DNA of 64,000 nucleotides from Craspedostauros australis (GCA_026770025.1 JAMXDE010000054.1:248001-312000); one strand, 5' to 3'. Positions 33,955 through 45,122 are shown, counted from the first letter of the stretch. Numbers and translations are program-made. The notes: a model not told the origin generated them from the letters alone.

Positions 33955-34303
33955 ATCGGCAAGACTAAAACGCAACAAAGAAGCTGAACAGTTTCTTGCA
34001 CCCATCGTGCTGTTTTGCTACTACTGAATTATCGCTAATGAGGTACTTGATCAGCCCTCTCCTTGTTTGTTTCTGTTTCTGTTGTTTTCTCGTTGGTGGC
34101 ACCATCTCTTCCAGGGAGAATGCAAAGCTCTCTGCGTTGTGGTTTGGGATGGTTGCTCCTCTCTTTGTGTTGTTGTTGTCGTGCTTCCTGTGTTGTTGTT
34201 GTTGTGCTTCCTGTGTTGCTGTTGTCGTGCTTTCTGTGATGTTGTTGCTGTTGTCGTGCTCTCTTGTGTTGACGCACCCAGGCTGGTGCGGTGTGCTCTC
34301 ATT

Positions 34304-36402
34304 TTATGCGTGCTCTGTTCGCCCATCTGTGGACACCACGCTGCCACTCAATCCGCCAGTTCCACTGCCGCCTGCACCCAAATCGCCCACGCGGCTGCGG
34401 ATCACATCATCACGGCGTGGGGCATCTTCATCGTTGCGGGGGCGCACACTTCCAGTCAGGCCCACCATCTCCATCTCGATGGTGTGCGTGGCAACACTCT
34501 CCTGGCTGCTGGATTGGGAGGAACTGATGGCGGCATCGGGGATGCTCCCACTGGGAGACCGCAGGCCAGGATTGGCAGCTGCCATGGCCTCCAAGTTCCG
34601 AGCCGTGCGCAGCTGCTCCTCGAGCACCGCCATGCGCGAGTTGGCACGAAACTCGCGCGCAGCAACTTCGTTGCGCATTTGCGCAAACTTCGCTGTCGCT
34701 TCGCGCTCCAACTGCGCCTTCGCTTGGGCATCCATATGAGAGCGCTCTTTTGCTTGACGCAGGAGAGCCTCGCATTCGGCACGGGTCTTCCGGGCTTCCT
34801 CGTGGGCCTGAGCGATGCGCGCTGCAGCCTCGCGTTCCATCTGCTGCCGCATGGCGTCCATCTGCCCAGTGAAGTGGTTGGTGGCAGGAGGAGTCGCGAA
34901 GGCGCCATGATTGGGGCTTGGAGATCCAAATGGAGCAGGCTGCTGACCACCAGCTGTACCACCATGAGGCCGAGGTGGCATTGGGCCACCAAATGGATGG
35001 GCAAAGCCTGCTGCTGGCACAGTTGCAGGCTTTGGAGGCATGGCTGAAGAGAAGGCACGGACAGATCCGTCCAACCCCTTGACGCCGCGACGACCGACTG
35101 TCCCGAACTGCAGCTGGTTGTGATGCTCCTGGAAGAAGCAGAATGTGACCAAAGAGGTCGTGCCGAGGTAGTTCTCGACTACCTCGAAGTTGGTGTCTTC
35201 GAGCTCCTTCGTCAAGACGTTGCGGAAGAGGCTGTCGATCTTGCGGGGGAGGTTGAAGTGGCAGGTGACGACGAGCTCTCCTGCTTCGTCAGTGACCTTG
35301 CGAGCGAGGTCCTGAAAGTAGTTCTTGGCAGCAGCAAGGCTGGTCGAGAAGCCAGCATCATAGCCATAAACCCCATAGATGCATTCAGCTGTAAAATACA
35401 TTCTTGGTACCTTGTACGTGAGCTTGAGTGTCCATCCTTCATCTTCTGTGCTGAGTGTCACTGATTCTGGATCCACTTTCGGGTCAAGGACCACAAACAC
35501 GTGAATCCCCTCGCGATAGCGACCATGTCCACTGGCAGCTGTGAGCGGATCGAAGGCACGCTCTGTGAATGAACCCAGCTTCACCATGTCCAGAGCGGGG
35601 CTCATGGCGCGATCAACAGTTCTCAACCCCAACGACCCCATGGCATCCACAATGCCCTTCTCGTTGTTTGTTGCTTCGCGCTTTGTTGTTGTGGTTGGTG
35701 CTGGCGCTGGCGGCTTCACATCTCGGACAGGGGGTCCATGAGAGCCTTGTACTCCACGACGAGGCATAATGAATGGCGGGGTAGCCTGAGACAGATCGTC
35801 GTCGACGAATCCTGAGTCGAGGTCCAGGCTGTCTGAAGATACAGCAGAGCCGTCGCGATGAGGAGGACGAGTAGGAAGGTAGCTCTCGTCGTCGTCCGAA
35901 GAAGAACTGCGGTCCACACTATCAGCAGGAGACTTGTTGGCATTGGCACCTTCTGCTGGTCTGTAGTTGATGCGGATATTGAATTGCTTTCGCAACTCAG
36001 AGAGACGTTCTGTCGACTCCAGACCGCAAACCTTTCGGAGAGCAGATCCAAATCCTGGACATGGCAAGACAAAGCAGATGTTCGTGAGTACAGAGTTCAT
36101 GATCAGCATTCATCGCAGCCAGTGATCTCAATGCACTCAGCAGCAAGCACAATGCAATGGAACGCACCTTTGCCGGTCTCAAGGAACTTGAGCAGACGTT
36201 TCCAACAGTTCAGGTAGTTCTTCTTCGTGTTCTTCTCGGAGTAGAGGCTGTGCCACTCGACGTGTGACCCCCAAAAGTTGGAGAAGCCTTCCTTGGTCGG
36301 TTGAAAACGAGGAGGATCAGCGATGAACCCTTTGATGATGTACGCTGCGTGATCGCCGGATGATGACCACCTTTGAGCTTGAACAACTTTGTTTTGTGCC
36401 AT
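34304..36402 (-). CDS. Harbinger accessory protein, putative Myb/SANT-like DNA binder (two exons)
   Basis: Model: exon 1 36402-36168, intron 36055-36167 (GTGCGT...CAG, phase 1), exon 2 36054-34304; 661 residues. The first 80 residues have spaced aromatic residues in a helical setting (RWSSSGDHAAYIIKGFI, NFWGSHVEWHSLY, KNYLNCWKRLLKFL), a weak Myb/SANT or MADF-like pattern. The middle (about residues 250-430) is a mixed alpha/beta region with LVVTCHFNLPRKID. Residues 480-590 are an Ala/Arg/Glu/Gln-rich coiled coil, and the tail is Ser/Gly-rich. In known Harbinger elements a separate Myb-like protein carries the transposase to the nucleus and binds the ends; position inside the TIRs suggests the same job here (inference). 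It could instead be a captured host gene. Confidence 0.7.
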
Positions 36403-36839
36403 CTTGGAAGTGATCTGAATTGTGGGCTTGTGGTAAGCACCATCAATGCAGCAGATGCTACGGACATGGCAGCACACACAACTTGATCAACACGGAGCAT
36501 GGCATCACACAATTGATCGATCGACTGTCGAATCAATTCAAACAATCGAGGTAGGAGCAACGTAAGAACCTACTGGAAGCGCTGCAGACTGTCGCATCCA
36601 TCATTGGCTCTTTCAAGCAGCGAAACACACAGAATAGAACAAGCTGCCTCGTACATGACGACATGAGCTGCCAAGTTCCTCTTTGATTCAGCGTTGGCTT
36701 CACTCGTGGCTTCCATTTGCCTTCCGTGGGAGCACAGTCGGATTGGGTGAGCGTGATGGCATTTGGGGGGCAAATTCAACTTCATGTGGATGAGTCCGCC
36801 AACTCTCAATGATTTCCTCATGTCTCGATAGTTCTGCAT

Positions 36840-37120
36840 TTCCACTCCGACAACAACAAAATAGGAACCGACGGAAGCGTTTTTCGCGGGGCAAGTACCG
36901 TGAATTCTCCGACAAAAGCGTGTCTCAATTCCCACGCATGAGCCAGTATCAATTCACGTAGAAATCAGATTTAGGTTCAGTCGGAGTTACGACTGCTCCG
37001 GATCTCATTCCGACGGTTTCTAAAGCGTTATTTTTGATAGATATTCTAGTCTTGTCGGAGAAAAACTGCGAAAAACATAGTTCGCGTCGGACACATAAAG
37101 CCTACTTGTCGGATGTGTTT
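36840..37120. promoter_or_regulatory. Cluster of TCGGA/TCCGA motifs between divergent Harbinger genes
   Basis: The five-base motif occurs at 36846, 36908, 36981, 37009, 37055, 37087 and 37109, on both strands, several times as TTGTCGGA or CTCCGACAA. The same TTGTCGGA/CTGTCGGA words make up the element ends. The region lies between the divergent accessory and transposase genes, so it may be a shared promoter or internal binding site. Confidence 0.5.
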
Positions 37121-37415
37121 TTGGGGCATGCGTGCAAAACGGGTTCTCGTCATACTATCACGATCGCGTGATCCCGGAATCAATCATGCCAATGGCACGT
37201 TGATCTCGTGATGAGACAATCGGGGTCGTGGGCGCGCGTTGATGGGTTCAACGGCTCTCCAACCTGATGCTGACGCGCACAACTGGCCCGAGCGTGTTGA
37301 CTTGGCCACCCACACGAACATGATTCGAATCCAGCGCCACATCCCTCACGACAAAAATCGCCTCTGCGATTCCGAGATTGCCACAGGAAGAAATCCAATG
37401 ACGTGAAATCGGTGC

Positions 37416-37418
37416 ACG

Positions 37419-37456
<38 letters not shown>

Positions 37457-37457
37457 C
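37416..37457. repeat. (TC)n(AC)n compound microsatellite
   Basis: About eight TC units followed by about ten AC units, upstream of the transposase gene. Confidence 0.9.
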
Positions 37458-37774
37458 CTCACTCTCATTCTCGTCCTCTTCTTGATGCAACACATGATCA
37501 ACATCACACCAGCCCGAACCTCGGTATGCACATCCCATCATGGCACAGCCTCGTCCCCGCAACCAGAGCCAAAGTGGGGTAAATCGGGCGAAGCAAGTCT
37601 TCTCCGACAACAATTCAAGTGGAGGGGCACGAACAGTGTTGGGCCAGCACAAGCATCCACAAGCAAAAGCTGGCAGCAGTTTGCTTGAGAGCAACAACAA
37701 GGCACAGCACATCGAATGGCAGGGACTGCCACTACCACATCTCTCTACGACAGCCTTCATTCTACAGCAAAGCG

Positions 37775-38765
37775 ATGGTAAATGGCATCTACGACAATCG
37801 GTATGGAATCGGCAGCGTCCAAGACTTCCTCGATCTGGCACGGCACATCCTCCTCACCCCTGGGCAGTGCATCACCAATCTGCAGAGCCGGGCAGATACA
37901 TTCGGAAAAGACTTTGCCGTTGCATTTGGGGTTTCTCCCCATCTCTGCGCTCTTCTTTGGGAGCACACACAGCGCATACAGCCTTTGCGCCCGATACATC
38001 TTCTCTGGAGCTTGTACTACATGCGGCACTACCCATCTGTGCGCATGGCATGCCTGTTTCTCAGAACAACAGACAAAACACTCAAGCTGCATGTGTGGCA
38101 AGCCATCAAGGCTGTCGCAGCCCTGAAGAACGAAGTGGTAAGTCAATGCGAGTGCTTGTGGTTTCACAGTTCAATTCGATATCTCACAAGCTCATCCATT
38201 TGCGCCGATTGTTCCCCTTTGACACTACTCTGGATAGATTGTCTGGAACGCTAGATACCAGGGGGATAAGAACAGGACATGCCTTGTCACTGTGGATGGC
38301 ACGGATTTTTCAATCAACGAACCAAGCCCATTCGACCGCAAGTGGTACTCCCACAAGTTCAAGTCGGCCGGAATCAGGTACGAGATTGCAGTCTCCATCC
38401 AGAGGGGAGATATTGTCTGGATGAATGGTCCATTCCCTTGCGGACGGTATCCAGACTTGAGGATCTTCCGCTCTCTATTGAAAGAATACTTGGATGAAGG
38501 TGAAATGGTGGAAGCTGATCGTGGGTACCGTGGCGATGATGCTGTCCGCACTTCAGATGACTATGTTACAGAGGCGGAGAAGCATGCCAAAAGCCAGGCT
38601 CGTGCGCGTCACGAGACAGTGAATGGCCGCTTCAAGACGTGGAAGATCTTGCAGAATCGTTTCCGGAACGACCTCATGTTACACAAGCATGTGATGAAAG
38701 CGGTGGTCACCATCACACAGCTTCAAATCGAACATGGGAGCTCCCTATTCCAAGTGCAGTACTAG
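37775..38765 (+). CDS. PIF/Harbinger (IS5-type, DDE_Tnp_4) transposase, two exons
   Basis: Model: exon 1 37775-38137, intron 38138-38237 (GTAAGT...TAG, phase 0), exon 2 38238-38765; 296 residues with this start. Joining the exons gives a smooth EVIVWNARYQGDKNRTCLVT and the catalytic core: Asp141 in VDGTDF, Asp215 in EADRGYRG, Glu247 in ARHETVNGRFK. All three acids of the DDE_Tnp_4 family are present and the length is close to the family's 300-400, so it looks intact. The N terminus is uncertain: a second frame opens at 37540 (MAQPRPRNQSQSGVNRAKQ), and a good acceptor (TTCATTCTACAG) at 37767 could join an upstream exon, but I found no matching strong donor in phase. Confidence 0.85.
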
Positions 38766-38928
38766 TCCACAGATATGCCTCAAAAATGTTGGAGAACTCG
38801 TGATCTCAAACGCAGCCTCTGGCATGGAGAGCGAGATTAAATTCCATGAAATAAACAAGTAGTAACTTAGTGCACCTTCACTGTTGCAATATAGCTGTCA
38901 TTGAATGTACCATGGCCTTGCCGAGTAG

Positions 38929-39534
38929 TCACACCATGCCTTTCTGAAACTGCGAAGTGAGGCGACAATTATTGGAAGAGTTGGACGCGAACGAGCACGA
39001 AGCACAGAATAGCACCGTAACGATGTTGCCATTTGTGACGGATATGACGAGAGATTTTCTCGCAGCCCAATCAAGCACAATGGACAGCCAAGGGGAACCA
39101 ACAAAGACGCCACCATTTCCATAGAGTACGCATGGCGTTCCTTTGTTTTCAAAGCTGTATGACCCAGCAATGTGAGCGTGTGGACCCGACATATGCTGGG
39201 CGCCGTGCACTTGCATGATATAGACAAGCTATGGCTGGACAAGGTATGCGCCGGCCGTCGGCTTCAATTTCAATTCATTCAACAGGGATTCGTATTCAAT
39301 CAACCTTGATCCATGACTTCCCTTGGGTCTGCGGTTGTGAACATCGCAACAAAACGAATGAGAGAGATAGTAGGAGTATGGTGGCATGGCGACTGAGAGC
39401 TTGTTGGAAGTCGGACCAGCTGGGGTTTGTGTTGCATCTACATTCTGCGATGCTGTCATGAGATCCCTCACAGCCAGCACCACAGGCAATCCTTCTGTTA
39501 CAATCCAGTTGTATGGCATCGTTGAGAAGGTCAA
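38929..39534 (-). other. Possible third Harbinger gene, two adjoining frames
   Basis: Two minus-strand frames follow each other, 39534-39229 and 39216-38929. They read like real protein: the first has PYSYYLSHSFCCDVHNRRPK and LIEYESLLNELKLKP, the second HMSGPHAHIAGSYSFENKG and LVISVTNGNIVTVL. They are separated by a stop and about 12 bases, so a short intron, a frameshift or chance must be invoked. They converge with the transposase gene. No family recognised. Confidence 0.3.
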
Positions 39535-39918
39535 TGGTATTGGTCAGGAACAGTAGTCACAGCTCATATTCTGGGTGATGACTTGATCTTCTCTGTGGCA
39601 GTTGATGTCGTGCTGTGATGAATTGAGACAAGCCAAAAGCGGCGCACCACCACATCAACGAAAATGCCGCTTGTGATGTTCCAGCCATCACGAGAAAATG
39701 AGATCCACGCAGGAACAACAGAAGCGCCACCACCACAAGAACCCGCCGTTGTTGTTGGGGACACAGCAACCAGTCCCCTCGCAGGGACAGCACCCTCGAT
39801 CAATCACTTTCGTGAACCAATCCGAATCACGAATGAGTTTGCTGAGGAAAAATTCAAATGTCAGTATTGGGTCGTATTAGTCAATCGAGGATTCTGACTG
39901 GCATGTTTGGCGATAGAC

Positions 39919-39963
39919 TCCGACAGAAATAACTCCATTTTCACTTTTTCCGACAACTCCCAG
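39919..39963 (-). repeat. Harbinger right end: TIR plus CAG target duplication
   Basis: Reads TCCGACAG at the inner side and TTTTCCGACAACTCC at the outer side, then CAG at 39961-39963. Confidence 0.8.
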
Positions 39964-40123
39964 AGTGAAAGGGAGTTGGAGAGCCGGAGAGTCAGGCGAT
40001 TTGCGAGCCATGGCACTTCGCTGGGGCTTGGCATCGCGTCCAGACGAGTAACCATGATGCGGATTCTCTGCTGCGCAGCAGCGTTGCTTTTGGTGATGCC
40101 CATACTCATAGTAGCAACGTACG

Positions 40124-40171
40124 ACCTCCAGGTCGCAGTTGATGCACTCACGATAACACTAGTTGTGGAGT
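40124..40171 (-). repeat. 48-bp repeat, inverted identical copy at 49725-49772
   Basis: The reverse complement starts ACTCCACAACTAGTGTTATC and ends GCGACCTGGAGGT; it matches 49725-49772 base for base. The first 21 bases are the terminal motif of the decayed repeat. Confidence 0.85.
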
Positions 40172-41570
40172 GTTTTTTGAGTTTTACTCGTGATGAGTCG
40201 TGATAAAGTAGACTAAATTAGAGCACACCCAAAACCATCCAAACAACTGCTTATGATGTTATATCTCAACAACGCACCATTTAAAATTAAAACTAGACAG
40301 TTCATTCGGACGCTTGGCTATCGTTTATTCTGAATATCTTAGTTAAATTTGTATGAACTTTATTTTTAATGTCGTTTTGGCTTGCTGTCTGTCAGGTGGT
40401 GGGTGCAAAAAATTCTCGATGGCACCATGCTGCCCTACCTTCAGCACCCATGATCATCATTATCATCCCTGGCATTTTCACAATCTGCGCACCACACTGG
40501 CTCCGGATACCCCCCATCTATCCACTCCATGAAGATCCTGCGCAGATAGCCGCATCTCATACTCCAAACTGTCCCTGCACTGAAACGCAGAATTTTCGAA
40601 CACCCGATTCCGACACGGATGCCGTTCGGATTTGGATCCGTATCTCGTCGATACGATCCTTGCAGCTCCTTCACATGCCCCTCATGCGTTCCCACATTCT
40701 CTGGCGACACACTGATGTGTTCAGAATGGGTGGGGCGCTCATACCTCCAAAGGTGCACCTCCATGTGATGATGCCATCATGATGTTTTTCCGACACCCAA
40801 AAAAATCCCTTTCGTGTGCATCCCAGGCTGCAGCCTCTTCCAGACCGTATCTGCGCAGGATACTTCGCCATGGCCATCTTGAGTTGATTCCTAACACATC
40901 TTGAATGGGTGGTTTGGCGATATGGGTGACTTTTCAATGGCACCCATCACCAGCGAAGTCACGTGATGTGTCCGCCGCCACCCGCCAAAAAACTCTTGCC
41001 CGCCACTTGTTTCTTGCGGAGGGCACCTTCCAGGCCACCCCCGACCCTCAAACTTCGTGTGCATCTTCACCGTATCCTCTTGGATACGTCTTGCCCATCC
41101 ATGGTCGTTGGAATGGCCTGTGCATTCCAGGCAGAGACCATATCCAATGAGCATATTTTCCTCCGAATCGTGCCGTGTGCGCGTGGGCCTGCCACGGCCC
41201 CAAATAAGCCAAGATGACATCCCGCTCTCGCTCATCCACCAAACTTTCCATGGCGGTTCCGCCTATGCCCTCAGATCTTGCACTGGACCGCTGGTTGTGG
41301 CAGTGCCGTCGATGCCATTCGACAGCGCTTGTGGAGTTTTGTTGTGTTTCTCCATTGTCGTGTTGTTGTGTTGTGTTTGGTGTTCTCAAACAGTTTTTGC
41401 TGTTGGGGGCCATGGAGATTAACCACAATTCTACCAAATGCGCCCATCAATGAGAACACTTTGCGAGTCCCGAATTGCACCTCCATTCCACAACGACACA
41501 GCGAAGGCACAAAATCCTCCTCACAAAATGGACAACGGAAACATTGCGCATCTGCGACGAGCTGCTGTTG
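40151..41570 (-). mobile_element. Decayed repeat element, copy 2
   Basis: Same family as 2407-3914, in opposite orientation, starting 190 bp beyond the Harbinger right end. The match is clear over about 1.2 kb. Shared landmarks include a GTTGTTGAGATATA near one end, a GATGATCATGGGTGCTGAGG-like block and protein-like pieces (CTGH, WARRIQE, TKFEGRGWPGRCP). Frames are interrupted, so it is probably dead. The far end is not defined; a weak terminal-motif match is at about 41875-41893. Confidence 0.6.
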
Positions 41571-41730
41571 ATTCTCTGCTGCTTGTAGTCATAGCTTACA
41601 CAGAATGTAGAATGACTGTGACCTTCCCACAAAGGAAAGAGTGGATGGTACAAGGCACCTTGTGACCATCCTCCTGTGTTGTTCATGCCGTTCTGTGGTG
41701 CGCTGCGCCGTGCTGCGCGTCAATGACTGG

Positions 41731-41806
41731 TGCTGTGCTGTGCTGTGCTGTGCTGTGCTGTGCTGTGCTGTGCTGTGCTGTGCTGTGCTGTGCTGTGCTG
41801 TGCTGT
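41731..41806. repeat. (TGCTG)n pentanucleotide array
   Basis: About 15 uninterrupted 5-bp TGCTG units. Confidence 0.95.
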
Positions 41807-42095
41807 TCTCCTTGTGTGCCTGGTGTGCGTCGCGACCAGCCAATCTCGTACAATCAGCTTGCAACCTCTATTGACACACAGCTAGTATTCACCATGAGTT
41901 CCCTTGTTGTTAGACCATGTGTGCTGAATCAATCCAATCGTTGTTCGAGTTTTGAGTCCTTTGTGTCAGTCACACTTCGTTTCGAAAGATCCAAGAAAAC
42001 TACTCGATAGAATTCGGAAAATGTGATGCGGGTTTCAGACCCAAGACAAAATTAGGAAGATGATCCAAGAGGATCAAAGAGACTCTATTAGACCT

Positions 42096-42123
42096 CCAAA
42101 CATGTGTCATTGCACATGTTTGG
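42096..42123. other. Perfect 11-bp hairpin
   Basis: CCAAACATGTG and its complement CACATGTTTGG separated by six bases, 270 bp upstream of the mariner-like gene. Confidence 0.6.
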
Positions 42124-42391
42124 ACACAGATACACTAATTAGCAAGAGTAACCAGAAGTTTGGCATGGTTACAACACGATGGACAATGGTGAATAGCACC
42201 ATTAGTGGAGCCAAGAAGTAGAAAACAGGAAGATGATGAGCTCTTATTGATGAGCTCATAATCTCAACAAACTTAACTTTGTAAACCATCACTTCAAACA
42301 AGCACACACAATAACACAGTTCTATCAACCTTCACCAACATTGGACGTAGTTGTATCATCCCGCAACCACTGAACTCTTCACCTCGCAAGC

Positions 42392-44938
42392 ATGCTGCGC
42401 GCTGGTGACTGTGTGAAGGTGGCATCCCACCAGAGCTCAAGCGGCAGGGTCCATGACCTGGGCGTATGTCATGTTGATTTTGCAATGAAGCAGACCACGG
42501 ACGGCGCTACAGTCAAACGCAATGGGCCTCTTGCACCAGGAGAGGTGGCAATGGTCATGGTGACCCCAGTGATGGGGCAGAGCCGAATGTATGTTGTTCG
42601 CGAGGATCTGTGCACACCACACAGCCTCGCTACCTTCGCACGGACTCGCACTGCTGGAGGCCTTGCTAAGCCTTCCCTCCTTTCTCCCCAGCATCACTCC
42701 GTCGCTGCCACGCGTGTCAACAACAAGGCTAAGCCCCCCACACCATCCCCAACTACCACAGAATCGCAAGAAGCCAAAATCGCCGCTTTTCTCGAGGTCT
42801 CGCGGCGTCAGAAAGCAACAGCAATCGCCCAGCTCACGAACCAGATGAAGAAAGGCGCGAAAACAAAAGGATGGTTGCGAAAGGATGGAGGGCATAGTAT
42901 TGCTAAGCCTGGTAATCCTAGCAAGCGCCTTGACAAAGAAGACAATCGGAACTACACTGTTCTCTATTTCAATTTGGGTGGGATTCCTGAACATGCAGAG
43001 TTGATCGCCCATGCATGGGGTATCAACCGCACCACAGTGGGGCGCAACATTGTGAAATTCCAAACGGAGACGCTCGAATGCAAGAAGCGAAGTGACGCAG
43101 GCAGCAGCATCTTCACCTGCCCCATCAAGCAACGACAGTACTTCACGCAGCGCGCAGCCTTTGAGAAACAACTACGTCTTCGACATCCAGAGCAACAGTT
43201 CAAGAACGACGAAATTGCTTCTGCCTATGCCTCTGCTTCGCCGGAAGAGCTGGCATCCGCAAAAGCGCTGGCTGATTTGTGGTTGGAGCGTGGTCCCTTC
43301 CTGCAATTTGAGCTCCAGGATGTGTTGCGACGGTGCAATGGCGCAATCTCGTGGGACAGAATTGCATGGAAACTGGCAGGCAGCGGAAACCCGCAAGTCG
43401 TTGGTCCGAAGTGTATTCGCAAATTCGTCATGGGATTGGAAGGCAGTGAGTACCGTTCTACAACAATACTCCCTCTGATCAATGGCACCACTACAGCAAA
43501 GCGCGACATCTGGGCTCAGGACTTCTGTGTGTTCTGGGAATCAGCTGAGCTGTTTGAGAATACGCAAGTTGTCCTTGTCCACATGGACGAAAAGTGGTTC
43601 TACTCCATTGTCGCTCGCATGCATCTGAAACATGTGCCCCAGATGGGAGTTAAGCCTGTGAAGCAGACTGTGCATCACAAGTGTCACATTGACAAGACCA
43701 TGGCAATTGCATCAACAGCATTTGCCCCAACAAATAACTGTTTTGCGAAAGGAGGAAAGGCGTATAAGGTGAACTTCGAACGTGTTGGGCGCATGGTCCG
43801 AGCGCAGAAGACCACGTACAAGCGAACTTGGGTCTCGCCGACCAAGTACAAGCACCTTCCTGATCCCGAGAAAATCTCTCGCAAGAAGGGTGAACTGTAC
43901 TTCCAACCACTGGAAATCACGGGCAGCAAGGAAACAGATGGTCATCGTGTTAAGCCCAAGCCGAAGTACAGCCTCAAGAAATTCTTCCGCGAAAAAGAAC
44001 TCCCCGCACTGGATTCGCTCGCCAGCAAAATCAAGGCCGAAACCGGAAAGAACGTGGTGATTCGGTACCAGATGGATGGCGCAGGGCCACACAGAGACAC
44101 GGAGCTACTTAGATTCATCAACAAGGAGTTCGACAGTCGCGGATGGCACTTACGACTGCAACCACCAAATTCTCCCATCACGAATGTGAAAGACGATGCG
44201 ATATTCCCAGCGATGTCAAAACACGTGTCAGCATATCAAGGTGAGCACCATGGAAGCCGATTGCTTACCACTGAGGCATTGTGGAATGCTTGTGGAACCT
44301 GTTGGAAACAATTCAAGCTGGACAAGGTGGCTAGCGCGTATGTTCGCCACCATCAGATTGCCTACGCAATTTGTGCTGCAAAAGGAGGTGACGAATTTGT
44401 GACGGAGCGCAAGGGACTGCACATGAATGTGCGGAAACAAACGTCCACGGAATTCGACAAAGAGGGCAACAAGATCGGCGTTACCGTGTCTCACACGGAC
44501 TTCGTGTTGGAGGAGGATGAGGCTACCCGCGCGACCACCAACAAACCAACTGCAACAGACAACAAAGGCAAATCAGCTGACTTCAAATACGCCAAGCCCG
44601 ACATCAAAGGTATGTACGATGATGCGCTCAAGGTGATGGCTGTCAGTGGACTGCAGTGCCTGAAAACGAATCTGCCAACAACCAGCAGCCTCATTCCGTT
44701 GCTGGAGAAGCAAATCGTTGCGACAACCAGAGCCAACGAGGAGGCTGAGCAACAGAAGAAAGACGAGAAGAGAAAGAAGCAACCCAGCAAGAGCAAAGCC
44801 GACATCATTGAGCCTTGCAACAACAACAGCAAAGCCAAAGCAGCACCCACCATGAACACATTCGAAGTGGCCATGTTCGTTGGCAAGGACGAGCATCACA
44901 GCAAAGCAGAGCAGGATACCAACACAGCAGAGATGTAG
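42392..44938 (+). CDS. Mariner-like transposase, plant-type DDD
   Basis: An 848-residue single-exon frame. The N-terminal 150 residues are basic and probably bind DNA together with a helix-turn-helix at about 205-240 (HAELIAHAWGINRTTVGRN). The catalytic domain has Asp399 in HMDEKWF, Asp562 in QMDGAGPH and Asp601/602 in TNVKDDAIF, preceded by LQPPNSPITN, which is the plant and protist mariner-like element signature; D562 to D602 gives DD39D. The first two acids are about 162 residues apart, suggesting an insertion relative to most mariners. The C terminus is Lys/Glu/Ala-rich. No internal stop, so the gene may be intact, but no convincing terminal repeats were found around it. Confidence 0.85.
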   Translation: MLRAGDCVKVASHQSSSGRVHDLGVCHVDFAMKQTTDGATVKRNGPLAPGEVAMVMVTPVMGQSRMYVVREDLCTPHSLATFARTRTAGGLAKPSLLSPQHHSVAATRVNNKAKPPTPSPTTTESQEAKIAAFLEVSRRQKATAIAQLTNQMKKGAKTKGWLRKDGGHSIAKPGNPSKRLDKEDNRNYTVLYFNLGGIPEHAELIAHAWGINRTTVGRNIVKFQTETLECKKRSDAGSSIFTCPIKQRQYFTQRAAFEKQLRLRHPEQQFKNDEIASAYASASPEELASAKALADLWLERGPFLQFELQDVLRRCNGAISWDRIAWKLAGSGNPQVVGPKCIRKFVMGLEGSEYRSTTILPLINGTTTAKRDIWAQDFCVFWESAELFENTQVVLVHMDEKWFYSIVARMHLKHVPQMGVKPVKQTVHHKCHIDKTMAIASTAFAPTNNCFAKGGKAYKVNFERVGRMVRAQKTTYKRTWVSPTKYKHLPDPEKISRKKGELYFQPLEITGSKETDGHRVKPKPKYSLKKFFREKELPALDSLASKIKAETGKNVVIRYQMDGAGPHRDTELLRFINKEFDSRGWHLRLQPPNSPITNVKDDAIFPAMSKHVSAYQGEHHGSRLLTTEALWNACGTCWKQFKLDKVASAYVRHHQIAYAICAAKGGDEFVTERKGLHMNVRKQTSTEFDKEGNKIGVTVSHTDFVLEEDEATRATTNKPTATDNKGKSADFKYAKPDIKGMYDDALKVMAVSGLQCLKTNLPTTSSLIPLLEKQIVATTRANEEAEQQKKDEKRKKQPSKSKADIIEPCNNNSKAKAAPTMNTFEVAMFVGKDEHHSKAEQDTNTAEM

Positions 44939-45042
44939 CTGCAAATCAAAGTAGTAGTATTATATGTTATAGGCACACCTGTGATTGGAGTGCCTGTGTG
45001 CACATCGTCTGTTTGATGGCATGGAGGATTGTGATGTGTGAT

Positions 45043-45122
45043 GTGTGGTGTGTGGTGTGGTGTGTGGTGTGGTGTGGTGTGGTGTGGTGTGGTGTGGTGT
45101 AGTGTGGTGTGGTGTGGTGTGT
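45043..45122. repeat. (GTGTG)n-type pentanucleotide array
   Basis: About 15 units of GGTGT with a few 7-bp spacings and one substitution. Confidence 0.95.

Larger units (their letters stand above)
33913..39960. mobile_element. PIF/Harbinger-like transposon, structurally complete
   Basis: The ends are inverted copies starting GGAGTTGTCGGAAAA (33913) and ending with its complement (39960). About 34 of the first 42 bases match between the ends, including an inner CTGTCGGA. The element is flanked by CAG on both sides (33910-33912 and 39961-39963), the 3-bp CWG-type duplication expected of PIF/Harbinger elements. It carries an IS5/DDE_Tnp_4 transposase (37775-38765, plus), a divergently oriented second gene (34304-36402, minus) and possibly a third gene (38929-39534). 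Two genes in one element, one of them the DDE enzyme and one a putative DNA-binding partner, is the known Harbinger layout. Confidence 0.85.

Noticed and set aside
42392-44938. Terminal repeats of the mariner-like element
   Set aside because: I compared about 400 bp upstream with about 200 bp downstream and found no matching inverted ends; the 11-bp hairpin at 42096 is local.
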